Assembly: GCF_008802405.1 (NCBI RefSeq)
Contig: NZ_VZDO01000003.1
Coordinates: 124,001-188,000, forward strand
DNA: 64,000 nt
Direction: 5' to 3'
Source of the DNA: Plantimonas leprariae
GTDB taxonomy: Bacteria; Pseudomonadota; Alphaproteobacteria; Rhizobiales; Rhizobiaceae
In this document: piece after piece, positions 25,658 through 34,885 of the stretch
Numbering within the stretch: position 1 is the stretch's first letter
Layout of the letters: the number at the start of each line of letters is the position of its first letter
Translations under genes and position numbers: made by a program
Notes under the pieces: generated by a model
The model's database searches: none
Told to the model about the DNA's origin: nothing
Seen by the model: only the letters and a program-made list of their open reading frames with translations

Positions 25658-25924
25658 CTACGATGCCGGCTTCGATGGACCCGGCCTAATCGTCTTCGGC
25701 GGAAGCTCGCTTGGTTCTGGTCGACGGAACAGATCAGCGAAGTCGACCGCTAACGCGGCGCACAAGCGATCCACCAGATCGATCGTCGGGTTCACGACCT
25801 GACGTTCGATGTTACCGACATAGGCGCGGTCGACGCCCGCATCGGCGGCCAGCTTGTCTTGTGCGAGCCCTCGTTCGACCCGCAGCTTGCGAAGATTCCA
25901 CGCCAGAAGCTCGCGTCCGTTCAT
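25658..25924 (-). CDS. XRE-family HTH regulator
   Basis: An 88-residue protein. NLRKLRVERGLAQDKLAADA-GVDRAYVGNIERQVVNPTIDLVDRLCAALAVDFADLF is a textbook Cro/C1 HTH, with a short Pro-rich tail. It is transcribed divergently from the gene at 26041 and may regulate it. Confidence 0.82.
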   Translation of the reverse strand: MNGRELLAWNLRKLRVERGLAQDKLAADAGVDRAYVGNIERQVVNPTIDLVDRLCAALAVDFADLFRRPEPSELPPKTIRPGPSKPAS

Positions 25925-26040
25925 CGGCGAACGCGACCATTCGTCTGTTTATAGTTCCACTGGCAACAGACAGAGGAACTGGGGTATCATTCTTCTGCAG
26001 TCCACGATTCGACCGCCTCCCTTCCGAGGCTGCCGTCCGC

Positions 26041-26442
26041 ATGGGTCTGTTCTCGCTCTTCTCCCGCAAATCGAAGGCTTCCACCGGCTCACCTCCAACC
26101 AGCGCCGTCGAGCGGTGGAAGGACGATGTCTACGCCCTCTTCGCGTCTGCGTATGGGTTGGAAAAGGAAGACGTGGAGGAGTTCGTGGACGAGGCCGTTC
26201 AGCAGGGTCAGACGAAGCGCAAGCATCGGATCGAGACTGCGAACGCGCGTTTTCTTCGAGGGATTGGCTTCCGCGATGTCGGAGGGCGCAATCAGACGTG
26301 GTTGGATGAGGATGGCCGCGAACTCGTGCTGCACGACGTTCGATTGGACGAACTGACCTTCCGCATCAAGAATCAACGCGGCGGCCGAAGCCGCATCAAG
26401 CTCGATCCAGTCGGGCAGATGGTGGAATACCTACCGGGTTAG
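26041..26442 (+). CDS. Hypothetical protein
   Basis: A 133-residue protein starting at ATG 26041 (MGLFSLFSRKSKASTG). The acidic middle ALFASAYGLEKEDVEEFVDEAV and the basic strand-rich end LTFRIKNQRGGRSRIKLD suggest a small soluble domain. No family recognised. Divergent from the XRE regulator gene 116 bp away. Confidence 0.5.
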   Translation: MGLFSLFSRKSKASTGSPPTSAVERWKDDVYALFASAYGLEKEDVEEFVDEAVQQGQTKRKHRIETANARFLRGIGFRDVGGRNQTWLDEDGRELVLHDVRLDELTFRIKNQRGGRSRIKLDPVGQMVEYLPG

Positions 26443-26584
26443 TTTCATCGAACGCCCCATAGGGTCCTCGTTGCGTGAGGCATCGGCGCGAAATCGGTCG
26501 ATATGTTCGATCGTGGCCTTTGTCTGAGAAGTCAATTTCGCGGCGAACGGATCGCAGTCAACTCAAACATATCCTTGATGTGCG

Positions 26585-26610
26585 AAGGGCGGCCCTTGCA
26601 GGCCGCCCTT
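26585..26610 (-). terminator. Strong GC hairpin downstream of the RTX gene
   Basis: AAGGGCGGCC-CTTGCA-GGCCGCCCTT is a perfect 10-bp stem with a 6-nt loop located 29 bp past the RTX stop codon. There is no clear T tract on either strand, so termination efficiency is uncertain, but position and strength fit a terminator. Confidence 0.65.
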
Positions 26611-26638
26611 ACTGCATTGAGATTATCGCTCGAAACGA

Positions 26639-29600
26639 TCAGACCAGCGTGTCGTGATGGATGAACTGGAAGTTGTCGCTGGTGAGGGCATTGGGGGCGA
26701 TGCCCTTTAGCAGGATGGTGTCGCCGGCGGCGAGGCTGATCAGCGTGTCGGCACCACTCTTCGTGATCTTGCCTGTAAGGTCGGCGAAGCTTGAGGCGTA
26801 GCTGTCGTCGATCCGCAGGACGTCGTGGTTGGCACCGCCGCCCGCCTGGAAGCCCGACACGGTGTCCTTACCGAAGCCCTTGTCGAAGGCAAAGGCGTCC
26901 GCCCCGCCCTTCAGCGCCGTGAACACGTCCGCCACACCCACATGCGAGACCAGCACCTGGCCCGCTGCCTTGGCGAACTGCGCATGGCTCCCGTCTGCCG
27001 CCATCTGATCGATGGAAAGCAGCTTGTTGCCCGCCGAGTAGATGCTGTCCTGCTCGACGTAAGCCTTGTTCTGAACGTTCAGCAGCTTCTCCACCCGACT
27101 CCCGTCGGCTTCCCGCAGCGTTGCGCTCGTTTCCACGCCGCTGTCGCGGTCGTAGCGGTGCGTCTCGCTCGAACCGTCCGCGCTGATCGCCTGCGTGCGA
27201 ACCAGCGTGTTGTCGCCGTCGGTGAGCTTCTCCGCCGTCAGCCGGCCCTTGGCGTCGTAGTCGCGCACCTGCATGTCGCCGTTCGCCTTCCATTCCGTCA
27301 CGGTGTGGCTGCCGTCGGCCGCAAAGACATCGCTGAAGACGTGCTTGCCGTTCGCGTCGTAGCGGTCGATCGAGACCGGCTTGTTAGTCTTGGCGTCGTA
27401 GACCGCCTCCTCGCGGGCGTAAGCCTTGCCGGTGACGGCGAAGTGCTTCTCCTCGCGCACCCCGTCGTGCACCGCGTATTCGGTGATCTTGGTCACCCCG
27501 TCCGCCGCGTAGCCTGCCGCCTTCAGCGCGCCGTCGGGGGCGACCAGCACGCTCTTCCGCAGCGTTCCATCGGCAAGGTAGAGGTCGGAGTGCTTGCCGG
27601 CCGCGTCCGTCGTCTCGACGCTCAGCGTATAGGTGCCGACCACCTTCGCCAGCACCGCGGCATAGTCGCCGAGCGCCGTATCCAGCGCCGCCTTCGAGCC
27701 GAAGGCGAGGTTCATGCCGTCGGTGATGAACACCGCCGCCAGCCCAGCAGTCGCGGCATAGGTCGAGAGCTTCGCCGCTAGCCCCGCACCCGTGCCGATC
27801 TCGACTACCACCGACTCGGAGGCCGGGCCGGTGATGGTGCCGTCGTTCACCTTGGCGGTGATCTTCAGTTCCGCGGTGGTCGCGCCAGCCGGCAGCTTCA
27901 GCTCGGACAGCGTCGCGCTGAAGCGGCCGTTGTTGTCGACCGTGACCGAGCCAAGCTTCACCGCACCGTTGTAGATGTCGACCGTCTTGCCGGCCGCCGC
28001 CTGCCCGTCCAGCGTCAACGCCACGCCGCCCGTGCCACCCGCCGCAGCACCGGACAAGACAACCTTCGGTGCGTCGTAGACCGTCGAAGGCGTGAACTTG
28101 CCCGTCGCCAGATCGAGCACGCCGTCCTTGAAGCGGATGAACTCCATGTTCACCAGCAAGTCCGTCCCGTCGCCGGCGCTCGTGCCATTGCCCTGCAGCT
28201 GGAACGATACATCACCCGGCTTGCCGCTGAGCGTGTAGTTCACGTAGTTGCCGTCGTAGACCGCCGTGTCGTTGCCGTCGCCGCCGTAGAGCGCGTCGTT
28301 GCTGCCGGCGCCCTTGAATGTGTCGTTGCCCGTGCCGCCGAAGAAGGTGTCGCCCTTTGCGCCGCCGGTGACCGCGTTGCCGACGTCGGACGTGTAGATC
28401 GCCGCGGCGCGCTGCCCTTCCAGCGCCTTGGTCAGATCGAGCGAGCTTGCGCCCTTGATCGTCAGGCTGACGGGGGAGGTGTCGTAGCCGCCTTCGTCGT
28501 AGAATACGATCCGGTCGAAGCTCTGCAGCTGCGACGCCGTGGCAGTGATACCTCCAGCCGCCTCAAGCACTTCGACATTCGAGATCGTCAGGTTGGAGAT
28601 GTCGCTGAGGCCGTTCCAGCCGAGCACGTCACGATCGGCGCCGCCATCGACCATGCCGCCGGTGATGCCGGAACCAAGAGTGATCTGGTCGTTACCGGTG
28701 CCGCCATCGATCGCGGCCTCGCCACCGAAGTCGAAGATCGTATCGTTGCCAGCGCCGCCGTTCAGCACGTCGTTCGCCGTTTCGGACTGCGACCAGTCGC
28801 TGCCCAGCGTGTCGTTGCCCGCGCCACCGTTTAGCGTGTCGCTGCCCGCACGGCCGTAGAGATAGTCGTCCTTCGCCCCACCAGTGATCGTGTTGCCGGC
28901 GTCGGACGCAAAGACGTAGGCGCCCCGCTGTCCATCCAACGCCTTCGTCAGGTCGAGTTCGCCCGCACCTTTGAGCGTCAACGTGACGTCGTAGCCGTCG
29001 TAACCACCCTCGTCGTAGTAGACGATCCGGTCGAAGCCCTGCAGTTGCGCCGCCGTCGCCGTGATGGTGCCAGCTGTTTCCAGCACCTCGACGTTCTTGA
29101 TCATCAGGTTGGAGATGTCGCTGAGGCCGTTCCAGCCGAGCACGTCACGGTCGGCACCGCCGTCTACCATGCCGCCAGTAATGCCGGAACCGAGGTAGAT
29201 GTGATCGTTACCGGTGCCGCCGTCGATCGCCGCCTTGCCGGCATAGTCGTAGATCGTGTCGTCGCCAGCGCCGCCGTTCAAGGTGTCGTTGCCGGATGCA
29301 CCGTTGAGTAAGTCGTTTCCCGCGCCACCGTTCAGCGTATCCCCCGTCAGGGCGTTGATGCTGGAGACCGAACCGATGAGCGTATCGTTGCCGTCGCCGC
29401 CGTTCAGCGTGTCGCTGCCCGTGCCGCCATAGAGATGGTCGTCCTTCGCCCCGCCGGTGATCGTGTTGCCGGCGTCGGACGCATAGACGTAGGCTCCCCG
29501 TTGGCCCTCCAGCGCCTTGGTAAGGTCGAGTGTGCCGGCATCCTTGATCGTCAGGCTGACATCATAGCCCTCGTAGCCGCCCTCGTCATAGTAGACGATC

Positions 29601-31222
29601 CGATCGAATCCCTGCAGCTGCTTGACCGTCGCGGTGATGCCGCCGGCCGCTTCCAGCACCTCGACGTTCGAGATCGTCAGCTTGGAGATGTCGTTGACGC
29701 CATTCCATTGTAGGACGTCGCGATCAGCGCCGCCGTCCACCGTGCCGCCGGTAATGCCGGAACCGAGATAGATGTGGTCGTTGCCGGCACCGCCATTAAT
29801 GGCAGCCTTGCCGCCGTAGTCGGTGATCGTGTCGTCGCCGGCCCCGCCGTTCAGCGTGTCGTTCGCGGTCTCGCTGGTGTCGAGCTGGCCGTAGAGCGTG
29901 TCGTTGCCGTCGCCGCCGTTCAGCGTATCCGCCTTTGCGCCGCCATAGAGATCGTCGTCTATCGCGCCGCCGGTGATCGTGTTGCCCGCATCGGACGCGT
30001 AGACATAAGCGGCGCGTTGACCCTCCAACGCCTTGGTCAGATCGAGGGAGCCCGCACCCTTCAGTGTCAACGTGACGTCGTAACCGTCGTAGCCACCCTC
30101 GTCGTAGTAGACGATCCGATTGAAACCCTGCAGTTGCGCCGCCGTGGCAGTGATGCCTCCGGCCGCCTCCAAAACCTCGACGTTCTTGATCGTCAGGTTG
30201 GAGATGTCGCTCAGGCCATTCCAGCTCAGCACGTCGCGATCCGCACCGCCGTCCACCGTGCCGCCAGTAATTGCATTACCGAGATAGACGCGGTCGTTGC
30301 CAGCACCGCCGTTGACCGCGGCCTTGCCGCCGTAGTCAAAGATCCTGTCGTCGCCGGCCCCGCCGTTCAAAACGTCGTCCGCCGTGTCGTTCGAGCCGAC
30401 TATGTAACTCTGCAGCTCGTCGTTACCCGCCCCACCGTTCAGCGTGTCAGCGCCGGCTCCGCCGTAGAGGTGGTCGTCCTTCGCCCCGCCGGTGATCGTG
30501 TTGCCGTCGTCGGACGCGTAGACATACGCCCCCCGCTTGCCCTCCAGCGCCTTCGTCAGGTTAAGAGCGCCGCTACCGCTGAGCCGCAGGGAAACGTCCG
30601 ATGCTTCGGCGCTGCCGTCGTCGTAGGTTACGATGCGGCTGAAGGCCGTGAACTGCGCCGCCGTGCCGGTGAAGCTTGCAGTCCTGGTTTCAAGAACCTC
30701 GACGTTCTTGATCGTCAGGCTGGAAATGTCGTCGAGGCCGTTCCAGCTTAGGACGTCGCGATCCGCGCCACCGTCCACCGTGCCGCCCGTGACCCCGTAA
30801 TCGAGATAGATGCGATCGTTGCCGGTGCCTCCGTCGATGGCGACCTTGCCGCCGTAGTCGAAGATCGTATCGTTCCCCGCGCCACCATTCAGGACGTCGT
30901 CCGCCGTGTCGCTCGAGCCGACACCATAGCTCTGCAATTCGTCGTTCCCCGCGCCGCCATTCAGCGTGTCCGCGGCAGCCCCGCCGAGCAGCACGTCGTC
31001 CTTCGCCCCACCGGTGATCGTGTTGCCCTCATCCGATGCGTAGACGAAAGCCCCGCGCTTGCCCTCCAGCGCCTTCGTCAGATCGAGCGTGCCTCCATCC
31101 GACACTTGAACGAACACAGCGCCCGTCGGATCATCCGCCGAGACACGGATGACGTCGTAGCTCTGCAGTTCGGCGGACGTGCCGCTGCTGAACTCGCCGT
31201 TGGTATCGAGGATTTTCGCCAT
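26639..31222 (-). CDS. Large RTX protein with six repeated modules
   Basis: A 1527-residue secreted calcium-binding protein. About six copies of a 170-residue module each begin (L)(D/N)LTKALEG-x-R, continue YASDxGNTITGGAKDD and GGAGNDTL-type nonapeptides (calcium beta-roll) and end DGGADRDVLxWNGLxDIS plus NVEVLE. Residues about 1000-1200 add an Ig-like linker. A further region has YD-like periodic strands (KPVSIDRYDANGKHVF), and the C-terminal ALKGGADAFAFDKGFGKDTVSGF domain resembles type I secretion signals. No N-terminal signal peptide exists, as expected for type I export. No ABC exporter or HlyD partner is in the window. Probably an adhesin or surface-layer-type protein. Confidence 0.85.
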   Translation of the reverse strand: MAKILDTNGEFSSGTSAELQSYDVIRVSADDPTGAVFVQVSDGGTLDLTKALEGKRGAFVYASDEGNTITGGAKDDVLLGGAAADTLNGGAGNDELQSYGVGSSDTADDVLNGGAGNDTIFDYGGKVAIDGGTGNDRIYLDYGVTGGTVDGGADRDVLSWNGLDDISSLTIKNVEVLETRTASFTGTAAQFTAFSRIVTYDDGSAEASDVSLRLSGSGALNLTKALEGKRGAYVYASDDGNTITGGAKDDHLYGGAGADTLNGGAGNDELQSYIVGSNDTADDVLNGGAGDDRIFDYGGKAAVNGGAGNDRVYLGNAITGGTVDGGADRDVLSWNGLSDISNLTIKNVEVLEAAGGITATAAQLQGFNRIVYYDEGGYDGYDVTLTLKGAGSLDLTKALEGQRAAYVYASDAGNTITGGAIDDDLYGGAKADTLNGGDGNDTLYGQLDTSETANDTLNGGAGDDTITDYGGKAAINGGAGNDHIYLGSGITGGTVDGGADRDVLQWNGVNDISKLTISNVEVLEAAGGITATVKQLQGFDRIVYYDEGGYEGYDVSLTIKDAGTLDLTKALEGQRGAYVYASDAGNTITGGAKDDHLYGGTGSDTLNGGDGNDTLIGSVSSINALTGDTLNGGAGNDLLNGASGNDTLNGGAGDDTIYDYAGKAAIDGGTGNDHIYLGSGITGGMVDGGADRDVLGWNGLSDISNLMIKNVEVLETAGTITATAAQLQGFDRIVYYDEGGYDGYDVTLTLKGAGELDLTKALDGQRGAYVFASDAGNTITGGAKDDYLYGRAGSDTLNGGAGNDTLGSDWSQSETANDVLNGGAGNDTIFDFGGEAAIDGGTGNDQITLGSGITGGMVDGGADRDVLGWNGLSDISNLTISNVEVLEAAGGITATASQLQSFDRIVFYDEGGYDTSPVSLTIKGASSLDLTKALEGQRAAAIYTSDVGNAVTGGAKGDTFFGGTGNDTFKGAGSNDALYGGDGNDTAVYDGNYVNYTLSGKPGDVSFQLQGNGTSAGDGTDLLVNMEFIRFKDGVLDLATGKFTPSTVYDAPKVVLSGAAAGGTGGVALTLDGQAAAGKTVDIYNGAVKLGSVTVDNNGRFSATLSELKLPAGATTAELKITAKVNDGTITGPASESVVVEIGTGAGLAAKLSTYAATAGLAAVFITDGMNLAFGSKAALDTALGDYAAVLAKVVGTYTLSVETTDAAGKHSDLYLADGTLRKSVLVAPDGALKAAGYAADGVTKITEYAVHDGVREEKHFAVTGKAYAREEAVYDAKTNKPVSIDRYDANGKHVFSDVFAADGSHTVTEWKANGDMQVRDYDAKGRLTAEKLTDGDNTLVRTQAISADGSSETHRYDRDSGVETSATLREADGSRVEKLLNVQNKAYVEQDSIYSAGNKLLSIDQMAADGSHAQFAKAAGQVLVSHVGVADVFTALKGGADAFAFDKGFGKDTVSGFQAGGGANHDVLRIDDSYASSFADLTGKITKSGADTLISLAAGDTILLKGIAPNALTSDNFQFIHHDTLV

Positions 31223-31518
31223 TACGATGCCCCTAGCTGACGCATTCCCTGAGCCAACAGACCCCCCAAAGGCCTGCGACCAATTGCTCGCTGAGCAGTC
31301 TGTTAGCTGAAGCTAGGCGGCGCGTGCAACGTATTTCTTACCCAACGTTAACCTGCTGCGCTGGTTTTACCTTATCCCCATGCTTCGAGCATGGGCCAAT
31401 TGCCATCTCAATGGTGCAGTTTGGTTATGCCCTTAGAGAACCACACTTCTGTTGGTTCACAAACCCGTTTGACGAATCAAAATAAACCGACGTAGTATGA
31501 ACCATCCCAACCAAACCG
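31223..31518. other. Divergent intergenic region with hairpin (31377-31395)
   Basis: This region separates the RTX gene (minus) from the serine recombinase gene (plus) and must hold both promoters. It contains CCCATGCT-TCG-AGCATGGG, an 8-bp perfect hairpin at 31377-31395, which could be an operator or a terminator. No gene is apparent. Confidence 0.5.
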
Positions 31519-32145
31519 ATGGTCATGCTCGCCCGCCTCTACCTTCGCGCCAGTACCGATGAACAGGACGCCGACCGCGCCCGCACTCAACTCGAAGCCT
31601 TCGCCGATGAACGGGGACTGCGGATCGCTGGAACGTATCGTGAGAACGAGAGCGGGGCGAAGCTCGCACGCCCTGAACTGTTCCGTCTTCTGTCCGACAG
31701 CCGTCCAGGGGACATTCTTCTTATCGAACAGGTCGACCGCTTATCCCGTTTGACCACCGGGGATTGGACGAAACTCCGTGCCGAACTGGATGCTCGTCAG
31801 GTGCGGGTGGTCGCCCTCGATCTTCCGACGTCGTGGATGCTCGCCGCGTCCGCGGACGGGTTCACCGATCGCATCTTCCACACGATGAACGCCATGCTTC
31901 TTGACGTCCTCGCCGCAGTCGCCCGGAAAGACTACGAGGACCGCCGTCGTCGCCAAGCGCAGGGACAAGCGAAGGCGAAGCAGGAAGGTCGGTATAAAGG
32001 ACGCCCCGAAGACGTGAAGCGAAATGCGTCTATTGCCGCGATGCTGTCTAAGAAGTTGTCCTGGACACAGATACAAAGCGCGACAGGGTGTAGCCGTACG
32101 ACTATTGCCAAGATCGCGAAACGATCAATTCCTTCAATCTGCTGA
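31519..32145 (+). CDS. Serine recombinase / resolvase
   Basis: A 208-residue recombinase. The catalytic domain reads ARLYLRASTDEQDADRARTQ with the nucleophile Ser in RAST, then LIEQVDRLSRLTTGDW. The E-helix region DVLAAVARKDYEDRRRRQAQG and the C-terminal HTH MLSKKLSWTQIQSATGCSRT-TIAKIAK follow. The ATG at 31519 is used; 31525 is an alternative. Only 40% or so similar in motif detail to the one at 7710, so not a recent duplicate. It lies near the right end of the island. Confidence 0.88.
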   Translation: MVMLARLYLRASTDEQDADRARTQLEAFADERGLRIAGTYRENESGAKLARPELFRLLSDSRPGDILLIEQVDRLSRLTTGDWTKLRAELDARQVRVVALDLPTSWMLAASADGFTDRIFHTMNAMLLDVLAAVARKDYEDRRRRQAQGQAKAKQEGRYKGRPEDVKRNASIAAMLSKKLSWTQIQSATGCSRTTIAKIAKRSIPSIC

Positions 32146-32319
32146 TTACAATTGTTGATATACTCGCCGACGCGAGATGATTTGATCCAAGTTACCAGCA
32201 CGTAATTTTGGAAACGACAATGCTCAGCGATCGAATTATTCGGTACCTTCCAGATTACATAGGGCGTAAGCTATTTTTCGAAGGATTTATGGATCAAACT
32301 CGGCGCCCTCCAGAATTTT

Positions 32320-33198
32320 ATGAGATTTCATTCATCACGTCTCAATCGGAAGTACGGGCGTATTCTGTTCACATCAAGTGTCCTCATCGCCGGAGTACTA
32401 ATGGTGTTCGAGTATTGGTGGTTCAGTCTCCCCGTACCAAAAGAATGGGAGACGCTGACTACCGGACTGCTTGCTGTTGTGGCGGCTTACGCCACCATTT
32501 ATCAGATGCGCATCAGTGACAAACGAAACGACGATCGCCATTTGGAATTGATCGCACTCCAATTTATGCCAGTTCATAAGAAGATGCTTGAAGCTGTCGA
32601 TACTGTAAAAAATTTTGACGAGAACAAGATCGTATTTACCGAATTTGCAATCAAAGATTGGAATTATTTCGACACAGACAATGAAACAGATCAGTCGCCA
32701 CTTGACGACACTTTCAGGACGTTTCCAAGTCCACGGTATTCGCGAATGGCAAGCAGCATTCGATCAGCTTTCGAGGAAATGCGAGACGTCGAACAAGCTA
32801 TGAGGAGTGTTGCGGTAAAATCGTCGTTGGAATTTCTCGATCGAGTTGCTGAGGCGCGCTACAGGCGATGTGTCGATGCGTTCGCTGAAGCGCAGAAGCA
32901 CGAATACGATATTTTCGTAGAACTGTCCGAGGGACGGCAACATATCCGCGTAATGAACGAACAACAATTTCATCATATGGCGGATTCAGTTTTAGGCGCA
33001 ATGCGAGAAGGTTGCAGCAAATTTCTGCACTTTAGGTCAATGCTGATTTATTCATACAATGCTTACCCAGCATCCAAGACCTTCTACCCGCAAAGTTGGC
33101 AGCATAGCCGCTCATCGGAAAGGAATTTCCCTCGTCCTATCGACAGCATAGATGACTGGTATATCGTGAATGATCACGGCCGCATCGGCGAAGGCTAG
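32320..33198 (+). CDS. Hypothetical membrane protein
   Basis: A 292-residue protein with two transmembrane segments near the N-terminus (residues about 14-34, ILFTSSVLIAGVLMVFEYWW, and 45-60, TTGLLAVVAAYATIYQM), followed by a 230-residue soluble tail rich in charged and aromatic residues. AT-rich relative to the flanks. No family recognised; the layout resembles the protein at 20749-21543. It is the last intact gene before attR. Confidence 0.55.
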   Translation: MRFHSSRLNRKYGRILFTSSVLIAGVLMVFEYWWFSLPVPKEWETLTTGLLAVVAAYATIYQMRISDKRNDDRHLELIALQFMPVHKKMLEAVDTVKNFDENKIVFTEFAIKDWNYFDTDNETDQSPLDDTFRTFPSPRYSRMASSIRSAFEEMRDVEQAMRSVAVKSSLEFLDRVAEARYRRCVDAFAEAQKHEYDIFVELSEGRQHIRVMNEQQFHHMADSVLGAMREGCSKFLHFRSMLIYSYNAYPASKTFYPQSWQHSRSSERNFPRPIDSIDDWYIVNDHGRIGEG

Positions 33199-33639
33199 GG
33201 TAGAGAGATTTTTAGCCTCCCCCGATGGCTCCGCAACGTCCATGCCCTTCGTTAAATCACAGATCACGATCGCCTCAACCATAGCGTAGTTACTCAGACG
33301 ACAGTCGTTACCAATGTCGAAAATGATGAAATCACTGTCCAGCCACGCTGCTACGGGCGGACGGTTGTCGCAGATCGACGTCAAGTTGTTGCTGTTGGTC
33401 GCACCTCAGTACAAATCAGATCAAGCTATGCGTACCCTTTCTGGAAATTATTGCATATGAGGAACGGTAGGAAGGCATCTTGCAGAACCAAGCGGTAGCG
33501 GGCTCTTGCCGCCAGTTCTTTTTACATGTTCCCGCGCGCCCTCTCGACTCGCGATACAGGAAGAGATACAAAATGAAGGCAGAGGCACTTTCTTAAGTGT
33601 AATAGAATCAGTCATTTACGTATCTTGTTTTTCAGAGCG
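33199..33639. other. AT-rich region before attR
   Basis: These 441 bp at the island's right end show no convincing gene. A minus-strand frame at 33112-33384 overlaps the preceding gene and has no family resemblance. Confidence 0.4.
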
Positions 33640-33660
33640 GAATCTCCCCCTTTCCGCCAC
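33640..33660. repeat. attR (copy of tRNA-Ser 3' end)
   Basis: GAATC-T-CCCCCTTTCCGCCAC repeats the last 20 bases of the tRNA plus one with a single change. The following bases (GTATTATCC...) should be the original downstream flank of the tRNA. Confidence 0.82.
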
Positions 33661-34434
33661 GTATTATCCTTAAAGTATTGTTTTCACTTCCGGTGAAGTG
33701 GGCTGTTTTATCCTCACTTCCCCCCGCATTCGCGGTCCGCACTGTTGGCGAAAGGTCACTGCTGTTCGCTGACTTGGTGGGAAGGTTGTGTAGCGGGCAG
33801 AAACAGATGGCATTGCCGGCGACATCAAATGGCAAGGACTCCGAAGGCGCTCGCAGCCTTCGAACCACCGTTGAAACGACTGCGACACGCACCGAACTGG
33901 TACCCGCCTGCTCGCGGGTTGGACCAAGCCGGATAGAGAGCGCATCGCGAAATCCATCTGGATGCGAGCGAACGTATCCTGCCGATCGGCGACAAACGGC
34001 ATCCTCTCACCAGAACGCCTCGGAGATTGTCGCGACCTTCGGCAGGTTGACGGTCCGGTACCGCGGGACGCCTGGTGGTGGATGCAGTCCTCGCGTCGGC
34101 ATGACCGAGGTGATGTACTGCCTGCTGGCGGAAAGAGTTCGGCGGTCTCGAGTTCGACCGAGGTAAGGCGCTCGACGGATCTGGAGAACGAGAACCAGCA
34201 GCCTCGCCAAGCAGCGGCGGATTCAACCTCGAAGAGCTTGAGCCTCAACGAGGGGCACGGGAAAATTGGGGGAAGGGTTGGATGCTCCTCCCCATCCGGA
34301 CGAAGACGCTAGCGGTCCAAACCTTCCCGGCGTCGCCGTGTCCAGCGATCTCGACGATCACGGCGTGAACGGGCGCCTCCATCGGCCTGTGTCCGGCACG
34401 GAGCGCTCGAAGGCGGCGCTCTTGGAATGGCCGG
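33661..34434. other. Gene-poor region between attR and the injection-system genes
   Basis: Frames are open on both strands here, but none shows a recognisable family, ribosome site or composition of a real gene. It may hold remnants of genes broken before or during island insertion. Confidence 0.4.
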
Positions 34435-34788
34435 GTGGCGGGATCAACTGCCATCGACCTCGCTGCAATCCGGCAGTTCTGCGTTGCCAACTCGGCCAGC
34501 ACCGCCGGCAGTATCGTGCATCCGATCCCGGACACAATCGGTCGCGGCGCTTCCTGCACCTTGATCCGTTACGCTGCCGGCGATGCGATCACATCTTTTG
34601 CCTACCGCAGCGTCATTATCGACCTTCGCCCCGTGAAGCTGAGCAACGAGGACGGCGGTGACGACTTCATCATCATTATCGGCGCAGGCCGTCTATGGCT
34701 CGCTCCGAATGTTGTTGAAGAACCCTGGATTCGATGCAATCGTCAGGGTAGCAATACAATGTGCGTTCGATTCGTATTTAGCGACTGA
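34435..34788 (+). CDS. Weakly supported hypothetical protein
   Basis: A 117-residue frame with a GTG start. The end of the translation (DAITSFAYRSVIIDLRPVKL, GDDFIIIIGAGRLWLAPNVV) has regular hydrophobic strand patterns that could be a small beta fold. No family, no clear ribosome site and no operon partner were found; it lies about 100 bp before the injection-system operon. Confidence 0.3.
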   Translation: MAGSTAIDLAAIRQFCVANSASTAGSIVHPIPDTIGRGASCTLIRYAAGDAITSFAYRSVIIDLRPVKLSNEDGGDDFIIIIGAGRLWLAPNVVEEPWIRCNRQGSNTMCVRFVFSD

Positions 34789-34885
34789 GCTGATTGGTTG
34801 CCCTTAGCCTTTCGCGAAGAAGGGGCAGGTTCGAGACGATTCCCAGGACAAGGACGGCAGCTTTCCAGCGCAAGCGGAGGGTGTT

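Larger units (their letters stand above)
4433..33660. mobile_element. Genomic island integrated at the 3' end of tRNA-Ser
   Basis: The island is bounded by a 21-nt direct repeat (one mismatch) made of the tRNA 3' end and its copy at 33640-33660. A tyrosine-integrase remnant lies right inside the left end. Inside, base composition falls sharply relative to the very GC-rich flanks, especially at 4.5-11.9 kb and 32.1-33.6 kb, and gene content switches to defence genes, prophage genes, recombinases and an RTX protein. The element looks immobile now because the integrase is broken. Confidence 0.8.

Noticed and set aside
26825-30751. Several plus-strand frames opposite the RTX gene, with internal repetition
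   Set aside because: Their repetition mirrors the RTX modules on the other strand; no ribosome sites or families.
26700-31150. Possible CRISPR-like regular repeats
   Set aside because: The repeats are about 500 bp long coding modules of the RTX gene, without short repeats and spacers.
33112-33384. 90-codon minus-strand frame near attR
   Set aside because: It overlaps the end of the membrane-protein gene and has no family resemblance or clear ribosome site.
33661-34300. Overlapping open frames on both strands after attR
   Set aside because: No frame stands out; translations lack recognisable domains, and I could not identify transposase pieces.
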